Below are positions 7,174 to 13,582 of a stretch of 13,582 nucleotides of DNA, in pieces; the first letter of the stretch is position 1; every line of letters starts with the position of its first letter. The notes below the pieces were generated by a model that was not told the origin of the DNA, searched no databases, and saw only the letters and a program-made list of their open reading frames with translations. The stretch covers positions 1 to 13,582 of the forward strand of contig JAGLWW010000007.1 in assembly GCA_023133195.1 (NCBI GenBank). The letters are read 5' to 3'. This DNA comes from Candidatus Aenigmatarchaeota archaeon. GTDB lineage: Archaea; Aenigmatarchaeota; Aenigmatarchaeia; PWEA01; JAGHBM01. The position numbers were made by a program, and so were the translations under genes.

Positions 7174-8187
7174 ATGAGACTTTCTTATTCCTTGAACAAA
7201 AATATTTTTGAAGCTACTGTAGGCAGCCTCGTCAACAAGCTTCATTTGAGCAAAAGGAGGGATACGCTTTTTTTCGAGGATATATTCATAAATTACATTA
7301 AGGAATGCGAAGACGCCGGCCATGGTGAAGAGATGAAAAGGATTGGCCAGAAATGGATGGCTGTAAGTTTTAAAACCCTTATGCCGAGTGCATTGGAGAG
7401 ATTACCTCCCGTGATAATACTTAATATGTTTATGAAAAATGTGTGGATTAATTTGGGTTTAATGAAAAATTTTCATGCCAATAAAACAGGAGATATTATT
7501 GAGATAAGGACAGAGAACGAGGCAATAACAAAAGTTATCGGAAATAATTATTTTTCCGTTGGTCTTTTCATAGGAATTTTAAACATAATATTTGGTTCTC
7601 AAGTTGATGTCATTGAAGTCTCACAAAGGGAAATTTTCAGTAAATACGTCTTCAAAATTAAACATGGAAACCCTTATAAAATTAATTCTAAAAGCAAAAA
7701 AACGTATGATAAGCTGAATTATTTAGCTCCGATTAAGGGATTTACATTAAGAGACTCCTTCAAAAGAAATATTTTTCAGTTAAAGGAAGGTAATAAAATT
7801 TACTTTAGAGATAAATCTTTGTATACAGTAGAAAATACGATTTTCCACCTGTTGGGCAACTCGGAAATACTATTAGAAAGAATTCCGTATATTTCATATG
7901 ATTATTTCAAAGAAATCATAAGGAAATCTTCAAGCAAAGAAAAATTTGTTCTTCTCAAGACGCTTTTGCAGATAATGGGATGGGGTATAATAACCGTCGT
8001 GTACAGGGAAGATTATATAGTCGTGGATATAAAAAATCCTCCATTCGGTTTGCAGAAAGAAAAGGACAACTGGAATTTTTTGATTCAAACCATTCTCGGT
8101 TATTTGTGGGTTATAGATAAAAAGTTCAATCTCGGGGATGTTGTAGAAACCTATAAAAATATTAAAATAACATATTCCAAAAATTAA
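7174..8187 (+). CDS. Protein with two degenerate V4R-like (ligand-sensing) domains
   Basis: A 337-residue protein that appears to contain two related domains. The first (about 1-165) ends SVGLFIGILNIIFGSQVDVIE then KYVFKIK, matching the end of V4R domains, where the usual form is a helix, an E-x-C-x-x-x-G-x-x-x-C strand and F-x-I. Both cysteines are replaced here (EVSQREIFSKYVFKI). The second (about 175-337) ends FLIQTILGYLWVIDKKFNL, then VVETYKNIKITYS, with the same pattern. V4R domains bind small hydrophobic ligands in XylR/DmpR-type sensors and bacteriochlorophyll 4-vinyl reductase. Loss of cysteines argues against metal binding. No signal peptide or clear membrane segment is seen. Start ATG 7174 has GGAGAG 7 nt upstream. 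Codon use seems more AT-rich than its upstream neighbour. Its 3' end overlaps the convergent radical SAM gene by 4 bp. Confidence 0.65.
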   Translation: MRLSYSLNKNIFEATVGSLVNKLHLSKRRDTLFFEDIFINYIKECEDAGHGEEMKRIGQKWMAVSFKTLMPSALERLPPVIILNMFMKNVWINLGLMKNFHANKTGDIIEIRTENEAITKVIGNNYFSVGLFIGILNIIFGSQVDVIEVSQREIFSKYVFKIKHGNPYKINSKSKKTYDKLNYLAPIKGFTLRDSFKRNIFQLKEGNKIYFRDKSLYTVENTIFHLLGNSEILLERIPYISYDYFKEIIRKSSSKEKFVLLKTLLQIMGWGIITVVYREDYIVVDIKNPPFGLQKEKDNWNFLIQTILGYLWVIDKKFNLGDVVETYKNIKITYSKN

Positions 8188-9239
8188 CTAGATTGTATTC
8201 TGTCCTTGCACCAATAATCGTAACCGTCTGAGTATTTTCTTCTCGTGTAACAACCGCCGCTGCATTTGGTTAAAAATTCACATCCTTCGCATTTTGACAG
8301 AATTCCACGCAATTGAACGAATTCTGCCAATTTGTCTCTATAGACCTTTTCTAAAGTCTCTCCGTTTGTGTCTTTGAAAACATTGAACATCGGCTCTCTG
8401 TTTGTAACACAGTAATAGACTTCTCCGTCAAATGATATATTTATAAGAAGGCCTGCTCTGGCCACACATGGTATGTTAGTTATATCAAGATTTGTCTCGT
8501 AGTCCAGCGGGAAAAAAGGTTCCCCCGACTCGATGTGTATGGCCCCGTTCTCATATGCAAATTTATCCAACTTCTTTAAAGTCTCTATGTAATTGGTGGG
8601 TCTAAGGTCCATTTTTCCCTTTGCAAAACCCACGGGCATCATATCCCACGTCCTGCATCTCTCTGTACCCAAACTTCTTCCAAGTTTGAAGATGTCAAAG
8701 ATTTCATTTTCATTCATCTTTGTGAGAACCGTCTGACAGACAGGTGTCATACCCGCTTCCTTTACGTTTTTCAAAGCCTTCACCGCTCTCTGAAACGAAC
8801 CTTCCTTACCCCTTATTTTGTCGTGTTTTTTGGGGTCAATACTATCTATGTTTGTCTGTACCTGAGAAAGACCAAGGCTTTTCAATTCTTTTGCCATCTC
8901 CCTTGTAATCAGATACCCGTTAGAGTTCATGTGAACCACAAAACCATAATCTTTTGCAATTTTTACCGCTTCTCTGATGTATGGATACATGGTAGGCTCT
9001 CCGCCGGAATATGTAATCTGTCTTACCCCTGAATCTGCAAGATTCCCAACCAACTTTGTAAGATTTTCCTTGCTCATATGATTTGAACTGTATCCAGAAC
9101 TTGCATAACACCACTTGCAATTGAAATTACAACTATTCGTAACTTCTATCACGGCCCACACCATTGTTCTTTTCTTTTTGAATTGCGCGGCCTTTTCCTT
9201 TGCATCCGTCTCCTTCCAGTCAAATGTAACCATGCACAT
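8184..9239 (-). CDS. Radical SAM/SPASM enzyme
   Basis: A 351-residue radical SAM enzyme. The SAM-binding 4Fe-4S cluster motif CNFNCKWC is at C37, C41 and C44, and the SAM-contacting SGGEP is at 78-82. The C-terminal SPASM domain is complete: C258, then G272 with C277, then C317-x2-C320-x5-C326-x3-C330, and C344. These seven cysteines fit the full SPASM pattern for two auxiliary 4Fe-4S clusters. SPASM enzymes modify peptides (sactipeptides, PQQ), enzymes (anSME) or tetrapyrroles (AhbD-like haem synthesis); which applies here is unknown. It is the last gene of an operon with a UbiA prenyltransferase and a homocitrate-synthase-family enzyme. The UbiA stop codon sits inside its SD-like GGGGGTGTGA, and ATG 9239 is 6 nt after GGTG, which favours this start over ATG 9233. 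Confidence 0.88.
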   Translation of the reverse strand: MCMVTFDWKETDAKEKAAQFKKKRTMVWAVIEVTNSCNFNCKWCYASSGYSSNHMSKENLTKLVGNLADSGVRQITYSGGEPTMYPYIREAVKIAKDYGFVVHMNSNGYLITREMAKELKSLGLSQVQTNIDSIDPKKHDKIRGKEGSFQRAVKALKNVKEAGMTPVCQTVLTKMNENEIFDIFKLGRSLGTERCRTWDMMPVGFAKGKMDLRPTNYIETLKKLDKFAYENGAIHIESGEPFFPLDYETNLDITNIPCVARAGLLINISFDGEVYYCVTNREPMFNVFKDTNGETLEKVYRDKLAEFVQLRGILSKCEGCEFLTKCSGGCYTRRKYSDGYDYWCKDRIQSS

Positions 9240-9242
9240 ATT

Positions 9243-10007
9243 TCACACCCCCAAAATAAGCCAAAAGACCAAGAAGATGAAAGAACACCCCTCACAGGAA
9301 TGAGCAAGAGTGGGCTTGTTCTTTAAGAGGAAGTAGAGCATGACCATGGTGAAAGGTAGGAAGACGATGAAACCCGAGAAAAATAGTATCAAAAAAGAAA
9401 ATATACTTAGCAGGACGAAAATTATTTTTTTACCTGCATCATACCCAAGATATACGGGCAGAGTCCTTATGTTATTTGCCGCGTCGCCATCGTAGTCCCT
9501 CAGGTCGGATATAGCGCTACCGATGAAAATGAAGAATGACAAAAGAATGTAGTATTCGATTATTTCAGAGGTCAAGTAGGTTGCACCAAGCAGGAAGACC
9601 AAGGTGGCCCCAAAACCAGTGTAAAAGTTTTTTACGAGAAAATGTTTCTTTAGTTTGAAAAAGGAATAGGCAAAACTTATGACAATACCTAACAAACAAA
9701 AAATAAGGGAATAAAAAGACAGAAAAGTTGAGAAAAAGAATCCCAAGGAAAATAAAACTATGATGACAAGATAACTTCTCTTGTCAAGGACAAAGGAATT
9801 CAACTCCTTTCTGTTTATCAAATCTTCTTCCTTGTCGGTCATGTTGTTGTATGCGTAAGATCCTGCAACCGCAAAGAAACAAGTCAGTGTAACAAAGAAA
9901 AGGTTTGTAGACAGGGGGTTAAACAAGAGATAACCTATTATGCCTATGCACGTTACGAAGATGCATATCCTGAATCTGATAAATCCCAAAAAATCACTAA
10001 TTCTCAA
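9243..10007 (-). CDS. UbiA-family membrane prenyltransferase
   Basis: A polytopic membrane protein of 254 residues with about eight or nine hydrophobic segments. Both Asp-rich motifs of the UbiA superfamily are present: NNMTDKEED (N54, D58, D62) and DLRDYDGD (D168, D171, D175), the latter followed by IRTLPVYLG, the usual continuation. These bind magnesium and the prenyl diphosphate. Relatives prenylate 4-hydroxybenzoate, menaquinone precursors, haem or, in archaea, geranylgeranylglyceryl phosphate. The stretch after the first motif (NRKELNSF) lacks the common NRPxRP form, so the acceptor may be unusual. I choose TTG at 10007, giving MRISDFLGFIRF, because AGGGGTGATT lies just upstream. An upstream ATG at 10049 would run 53 bp into the preceding gene. 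The gene overlaps that gene by 11 bp. A C-terminal CEGC pair sits in the last hydrophobic region. Confidence 0.85.
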   Translation of the reverse strand: MRISDFLGFIRFRICIFVTCIGIIGYLLFNPLSTNLFFVTLTCFFAVAGSYAYNNMTDKEEDLINRKELNSFVLDKRSYLVIIVLFSLGFFFSTFLSFYSLIFCLLGIVISFAYSFFKLKKHFLVKNFYTGFGATLVFLLGATYLTSEIIEYYILLSFFIFIGSAISDLRDYDGDAANNIRTLPVYLGYDAGKKIIFVLLSIFSFLILFFSGFIVFLPFTMVMLYFLLKNKPTLAHSCEGCSFIFLVFWLILGV

Positions 10008-11139
10008 AAAAATCACCCCTAAAATTAGTTTTGAAAAGGTCCCACACATCAGATTCGGAAAGAGATTTCTTGTTGGACTCAGAAAAGGTCTTTACCTTTT
10101 TAAGCAAATCTCTTACTTCTTCATTAGATGGCTTGTAATCGTTCAGAACGTATCTAAGACCCGATCCTCCAGTATGTTTGCCGAACAAAAATTTTCTCTT
10201 CCGTCCCACAATCTCGGGGTTGAAGTTCTCATAGGTCCTCGTATCCTTGAGCATCCCGTTTACATGAATTCCGCTCTCATGAGTGAAGGCGTTTTCACCG
10301 GTTATCGGTTTGTGCTTCTGAAGGCGCACGCCGGAGTACTTCTCAACCAGGCCGCACATCTCCTTGATGCTCTTGTAGTTTACTTTCAAATCTAAACCAT
10401 AGAGATACTTGAGTGCCACACACACCTCCTCTATCGGGGCGTTGCCTGCCCTTTCGCCTATTCCATTAAATGTTCCGGAGAAACCATCTACACCCGCGCT
10501 TAAGGCGGCCAAGACGTTGGCGGTTGCCATACCAAAATCGTTGTGACCGTGTACGCATAATTTGCATTTGCACTCTTTTTTCAACCTCTTGAAAAAGTCA
10601 TAAGTCTGGAAAGGGGTCATACAACCCAGAGTATCTGCAGGCAAAAAGTATTCTACGTGGAGCTTGTTGATAAAATCTATAAGATAATTTATGTCAGCTC
10701 TAGTGGCATCTTCAACTCCGAAATCCAGTTTTACGCCGTGCTCTCTTGTGAAATCTATCATCTCTAAAGACCTACTCAGGTTCTCCTCCCTAGTGATTTT
10801 CAGCTTGCGTTCCAGATGTAGGTCAGAAATCGAGGTGAAGAGCATTATCCTCTGGACGCCACATTCCAAGGCCTTTTCTATGTGTTCTTTCTTTAGCATA
10901 CAATCTGCAGTTATTTCAGAATCGAGACCCATGCCTGCAAGTTGCTTTGTCAAAGTTGCTTCAGAATCAGATATGGAAGGCATTAAATTTATGAAATGAC
11001 AGCCGAATTCGGAGGACTTTACAGCAAGTTCTACCTTTTCCTCGGGTCGGAACACCACCCCCGGCATCTGTTCCCCATCTCTCAAGGTTGTATCAAAAAT
11101 CTTCACAGTCTTGGAAAACTTATGTTTAATCCCCCACAC
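9997..11139 (-). CDS. Homocitrate / isopropylmalate synthase family enzyme (AksA/NifV/LeuA-like)
   Basis: A 380-residue enzyme of the HMG-CoA-lyase-like family that condenses acetyl-CoA with a 2-oxoacid. Key motifs: FDTTLRDGEQMPGVVF (D16 metal ligand, R20, E23), GVEDATRAD, HGHNDFG (H197 and H199 metal ligands), GIGERAGNAPIEEV, and ESGIHVNGM (H292, late catalytic region). The GEQ-PGVVF form and the short length, with no LeuA regulatory domain, favour the homocitrate synthase branch (AksA, NifV) over 2-isopropylmalate or citramalate synthase. The 2-oxoacid cannot be fixed from sequence, and a Re-citrate synthase is also possible. Start GTG 11139 is the only candidate near the TATA box, because an in-frame stop lies just upstream. 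GTG 11106 is the alternative. It is the first gene of the operon and overlaps the UbiA gene. Confidence 0.85.
   Translation of the reverse strand: MWGIKHKFSKTVKIFDTTLRDGEQMPGVVFRPEEKVELAVKSSEFGCHFINLMPSISDSEATLTKQLAGMGLDSEITADCMLKKEHIEKALECGVQRIMLFTSISDLHLERKLKITREENLSRSLEMIDFTREHGVKLDFGVEDATRADINYLIDFINKLHVEYFLPADTLGCMTPFQTYDFFKRLKKECKCKLCVHGHNDFGMATANVLAALSAGVDGFSGTFNGIGERAGNAPIEEVCVALKYLYGLDLKVNYKSIKEMCGLVEKYSGVRLQKHKPITGENAFTHESGIHVNGMLKDTRTYENFNPEIVGRKRKFLFGKHTGGSGLRYVLNDYKPSNEEVRDLLKKVKTFSESNKKSLSESDVWDLFKTNFRGDFFEN
10012..10020 (-). promoter_or_regulatory. SD site that fixes the UbiA TTG start
   Basis: AGGGGTGAT on the minus strand, complementary to the archaeal 16S rRNA tail (GGTGAT core), lies inside the 3' end of the homocitrate-synthase-family gene, 4 nt before TTG 10007. 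It implies translational coupling of the two genes. Confidence 0.65.
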
Positions 11140-11160
11140 CCATTTATTAAATGTTTATAC

Positions 11161-11170
11161 TTATATAAAT
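11161..11170 (-). promoter_or_regulatory. TATA box for the three-gene minus-strand operon
   Basis: ATTTATATAA on the minus strand is centred about 26 bp before GTG 11139, matching a leaderless start. No SD precedes that GTG. Confidence 0.5.
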
Positions 11171-11192
11171 TACTTAGCTGTTTGTTTATAAG

Positions 11193-11204
11193 ATGTTTAA
11201 ACAT
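11193..11204. promoter_or_regulatory. Perfect palindrome between the operon and the Lrp-type gene
   Basis: ATGTTTAAACAT is a perfect 12-bp palindrome in the 136-bp divergent region. Related half-sites ATGTTTATA (11151-11159) and TGTTTATA (11183-11190) lie between it and the operon start, overlapping or flanking the operon TATA box. AT-centred palindromes repeated at a promoter suit an Lrp-type regulator, so this may be the site through which the adjacent regulator controls the operon or itself. Confidence 0.45.
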
Positions 11205-11230
11205 TCAAGATATTAATATAAACAATACAA

Positions 11231-11240
11231 ATATTAAATA
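11231..11240 (+). promoter_or_regulatory. TATA-like box for the Lrp-type gene
   Basis: ATATTAAATA is placed to start transcription near 11260, giving a leader of about 15 nt that contains the GAGGGG SD (11263-11268) before GTG 11276. Confidence 0.4.
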
Positions 11241-11275
11241 GTGGGATTGATATTCCAATTTTGAGGGGTTTATTT

Positions 11276-11830
11276 GTGAAACTTACTAAAAATGAAAAGA
11301 AGGTTTTAAAATTACTACTTGAGAATTCAAGAATATCAGACATAGAAATAGCCTCCAAGTTAAACATATCTAGCCAAGCTGTAGGAAAAATAAGAAAAAA
11401 ATTGGAAGCAACAATAATAGATTCTTATACCTTAAATTTGGATTGCTGCATGTTAGATATAAGGATTTTTGCAATAGCAATAGCGCAACTGACAAAAGAA
11501 GGCTTGGGTAAGGGAGAATCTGAAATAGAAAAAATATTATTAAAAATTCCTCATATTATTAATGTTTACAGAATAACGAGGGGAACTTCTAGCTATATTA
11601 TTTTATACGGTTTTAGAGATATGAATGAATTGGACGATTTTTTCCGTTCATCCGAAATGAGACAGGAACTTCACGACTTTATAGAAACTCAAGAACTATT
11701 TACCTTTTCTCATAAAAGCGTGGTCAAAAATAGCTCCGTACAGCTATTTAATAAAGCGATGGATGATATGGGAAGCAGAGTTTCAAGGTTAGAATTTGAA
11801 AATTTCAAAAGGAGATTGAATACAAGATAA
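11276..11830 (+). CDS. Lrp/AsnC-type transcription regulator
   Basis: A 184-residue protein. Residues 3-44 form a winged helix-turn-helix (KLTKNEKKVLKLLLEN, then SDIEIASKLNISSQAVGKI). This is followed by a ligand-binding RAM-like alpha/beta region with HIINVYRITRGTSSYIILYG and a helix DMNELDDFF, matching the V--Y--TG-YD-- layout of Lrp/AsnC proteins. A C-terminal extension of about 40 residues beyond the usual length (SHKSVVKNSS onward) looks helical and may aid assembly. I choose GTG 11276 because GAGGGG lies 7 nt upstream; TTG 11261 would add five residues and swallow that SD. The gene is divergent from the homocitrate-synthase-family / UbiA / SPASM operon, so it is a good candidate regulator of that operon, probably responding to an amino acid or 2-oxoacid. 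Its codon use is AT-rich compared with the operon. Confidence 0.75.
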   Translation: MKLTKNEKKVLKLLLENSRISDIEIASKLNISSQAVGKIRKKLEATIIDSYTLNLDCCMLDIRIFAIAIAQLTKEGLGKGESEIEKILLKIPHIINVYRITRGTSSYIILYGFRDMNELDDFFRSSEMRQELHDFIETQELFTFSHKSVVKNSSVQLFNKAMDDMGSRVSRLEFENFKRRLNTR

Positions 11831-11849
11831 AACTTAAGGTATCAAAATT

Positions 11850-13582
11850 TTATGGTCCGTAAGAGTACTCTGACCTTTTCTTCTTCATATTGAATATTTC
11901 CTCTCTTTTCCAGTATGCTATTGCCCCGATGAATATTATTACGAAAACGAGACTAACCAGAAGTTGTGTATTTACGCCTTCAGGCAGTCCTGGTATTGTA
12001 ATAAATGGTTTTTCTCCGCCAACATCTTCTTCCTTTATTCCTTCTTCATCCTCTTCCGGTCCTTCTTTGATTGTGGTGGTGGCCTCTTCACCTTCCACTG
12101 TTGTTGTAGTTGTGTCGCCTCCGCTGGATCCACCGCCTCCGCCAGAAACGGTAGTCGTTGTCTCACCTGCCGATGTTGTGAATGTAGTTGAATTTGAATA
12201 AGTCATAATGTTGCCTGCTGTATCGTTGCAACGCACATAGTAAGTATACTGGGTTGAGGAAGACAAACCTGTCAAGGCAGCGGTGTGAGTGGTTCCTCCT
12301 GTGGTGTTGAAAACATCCATGGTTAAATAGCTGCCGTCAGTGTCGTTGTAGCGGCAAATAGAACTTTCATCTGTTGTCACGGATAATGTGGCGCTGCCGG
12401 TTGTTATGTCGGAGGAGGATACATCCGTAACTTGCGGTGAAGTGGTATCGCTCACGGAAAAGTTGAAAACTTCCTGCGTGCTTTGGTTGTTCAGGTCAGT
12501 GCAGTTTATTGTCATGTCATAGTTGCTATTGGCGATTCCGCTTAAAGTAGTCGTATAGGTTCCTGTGGTACCTACCCATGAGAATGAATTGTTGGTCAGA
12601 GTTGTATAGTTTATTTCTGCTCCTGTGCTGTTTGTAAGGTTATACCAACAGAAATCCTCCTTTGGATTGGATTCCTTGGCCGTAAAGGTGAAAGTGAAAT
12701 AACTGTTGTCTACCTCTGAGTTGTTTTCAGGCGAGGTCATGTTTATCGTTGGGCCAACTGTGTCGTCTCCCAGAGCACCTCCGGATAAGTGAGGTATATA
12801 CAGAGTTACGTTGTCGGTTGTGTTCGTGTAGCAGGCATCATTTACATTGGTACAGTTGATAGCAGTATTGTTATAGCATTGACCCAGCTTGTAAATAGTA
12901 TCACCTGTATCATCTTCTATGTAAAGAACATCATAACTTCCGACGGAATGATTGATAAATATGTTCGTGCCTTTATCGTATTTATCATCAGGCAGGAAAT
13001 TGTTTAATTTCTTGAAGACTACTATCTGCTTTATCTTCGTGCCTGCATTAGAACCCGTGTTATTTGCTATAACACTGGCGTTGTCCACTTCTATGTCAAA
13101 GTTCTCGTCCCAGTTTGCATCCAAGCCGTTGAATTTCACTATTTTTACAAAGACAAAAGTACCTGAACTGTTTACTTCCATTTCCATTAAGAAAGATTTG
13201 TTTGCGTTTTCATTGTCACCCATTGATGTCCCATTCGCGTGCTTTAAGGTTATGTTCTTCAACAGGTTTGTGTTATTTATATGAATCTCAATCTCATCAA
13301 GTTCTTTGGTTTTGTTCAGTGTCATATTAACTATAAATGATACGTAACTTGAATTAACGGCACTTGGCCCATAATCATCACTATCATTGACATAGAAAAT
13401 TATGTGGTGCGTACCCAAACCAAAAGTGGCAGTAGTGTTGTTTACCTCGCCCGTGACATAGTTCTTGGTTGTGTTGCTGTCCTTTGTGTACCATGTCATG
13501 TTTACTCCCGTGCCGGAATCGCTCACGCTCCAGTTTATCTCCACGGAACTGCCTTCATATAAGGTCCCGTTTACAGGTTTTC
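11850..13582 (-). CDS. Surface protein with Ig-like and fibronectin-III modules, C-terminally anchored (5' part missing)
   Basis: The frame is open to the right edge of the window, so the N-terminus and any signal peptide are missing; GTG 13544 is internal. The 576 visible residues contain an Ig-like segment (EINWSVSDSGTGVNMTWYT), a middle beta-rich region with several cysteines, an Ig-like module starting GPTINMTSPENNSEV, and a fibronectin-III-like module from SPQVTDVSSSDITTGSATL to NSTTFTTSAG. Then come a Thr/Gly stalk (TTTTVSGGGGGSSGG, TTTTT), an acidic Glu-rich segment, a transmembrane helix (LLVSLVFVIIFIGAIAYW) and a basic tail ending SEYSYGP. Numerous Asn-X-Ser/Thr sites suggest glycosylation. 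The anchor has the same layout as the beta-helix protein at 3268-5823, although the PGF-pre-PGF type domain is absent. Likely role: cell-surface adhesion or envelope structure. It converges with the Lrp-type gene, 19 bp apart. Confidence 0.85.
   Translation of the reverse strand, partial: KPVNGTLYEGSSVEINWSVSDSGTGVNMTWYTKDSNTTKNYVTGEVNNTTATFGLGTHHIIFYVNDSDDYGPSAVNSSYVSFIVNMTLNKTKELDEIEIHINNTNLLKNITLKHANGTSMGDNENANKSFLMEMEVNSSGTFVFVKIVKFNGLDANWDENFDIEVDNASVIANNTGSNAGTKIKQIVVFKKLNNFLPDDKYDKGTNIFINHSVGSYDVLYIEDDTGDTIYKLGQCYNNTAINCTNVNDACYTNTTDNVTLYIPHLSGGALGDDTVGPTINMTSPENNSEVDNSYFTFTFTAKESNPKEDFCWYNLTNSTGAEINYTTLTNNSFSWVGTTGTYTTTLSGIANSNYDMTINCTDLNNQSTQEVFNFSVSDTTSPQVTDVSSSDITTGSATLSVTTDESSICRYNDTDGSYLTMDVFNTTGGTTHTAALTGLSSSTQYTYYVRCNDTAGNIMTYSNSTTFTTSAGETTTTVSGGGGGSSGGDTTTTTVEGEEATTTIKEGPEEDEEGIKEEDVGGEKPFITIPGLPEGVNTQLLVSLVFVIIFIGAIAYWKREEIFNMKKKRSEYSYGP

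Noticed and set aside
8184-9239. SPASM enzyme as a peptide (RiPP) maturase
   Set aside because: I looked for a short Cys- or Gly-rich precursor gene next to it and saw none. The gene is instead coupled to a prenyltransferase, so the peptide role is not supported, though not excluded.
9940-10395. Plus-strand open frame of 151 residues opposite the UbiA and synthase genes
   Set aside because: Both minus-strand genes have clear family motifs across this region, and the plus frame has no recognisable features.
11143-11143. ATG at 11143 (minus) as start of the homocitrate-synthase-family gene
   Set aside because: It is in another frame and meets a stop codon after five codons. GTG 11139 is in the correct frame.

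Overview
The window looks like a moderately AT-rich archaeal chromosome segment. The evidence is a FEN-1 flap endonuclease, a tetraether-lipid-synthase-type radical SAM protein, an Lrp-type regulator, a KaiC-like ATPase, and surface proteins built from beta-helix or Ig-like modules plus Thr-rich stalks and a C-terminal membrane anchor (one with a PGF-pre-PGF type domain). TATA-like boxes about 25 bp upstream of start codons indicate leaderless transcripts for most lead genes, while internal operon genes carry Shine-Dalgarno (SD) sites. The style resembles uncultivated DPANN-type archaea (for example Aenigmarchaeota or Woesearchaeota), but this is an impression from memory and the lineage cannot be fixed from the sequence alone. 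No rRNA, tRNA, CRISPR array or insertion sequence was seen.

Layout: (1) positions 1-825 hold the 3' part of a Tes-like radical SAM gene on the plus strand. (2) fen (878-1912, plus) converges with, and overlaps by 8 bp, a coiled-coil protein gene (1905-3170, minus). (3) A large surface protein with a NosD-like beta-helix lies at 3268-5823 (minus). (4) After a 309-bp divergent intergenic region comes a plus-strand cluster: a small AbrB-like protein (6133-6444), a single-domain KaiC-like ATPase (6449-7135) and a protein with two degenerate V4R-like domains (7174-8187). (5) A tightly coupled minus-strand operon runs from 11139 to 8184: a homocitrate/isopropylmalate-synthase-family enzyme, a UbiA-family membrane prenyltransferase and a radical SAM/SPASM enzyme. 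An Lrp-type regulator (11276-11830) is divergent to it. (6) A second surface protein with Ig-like and fibronectin-III modules (11850 to the window end, minus) is cut by the window edge.

Two groupings deserve attention. The acyl-condensing enzyme, prenyltransferase and SPASM enzyme are translationally coupled and probably act in one pathway making a prenylated small molecule or lipid; I do not recognise this combination as a characterised pathway. The AbrB-like, KaiC-like and V4R-like trio looks like a one-operon signalling module, with putative DNA binder, ATPase switch and ligand sensor. Both are inferences from domain content and gene order. The two surface proteins share the same anchor layout and probably sit in the cell envelope.
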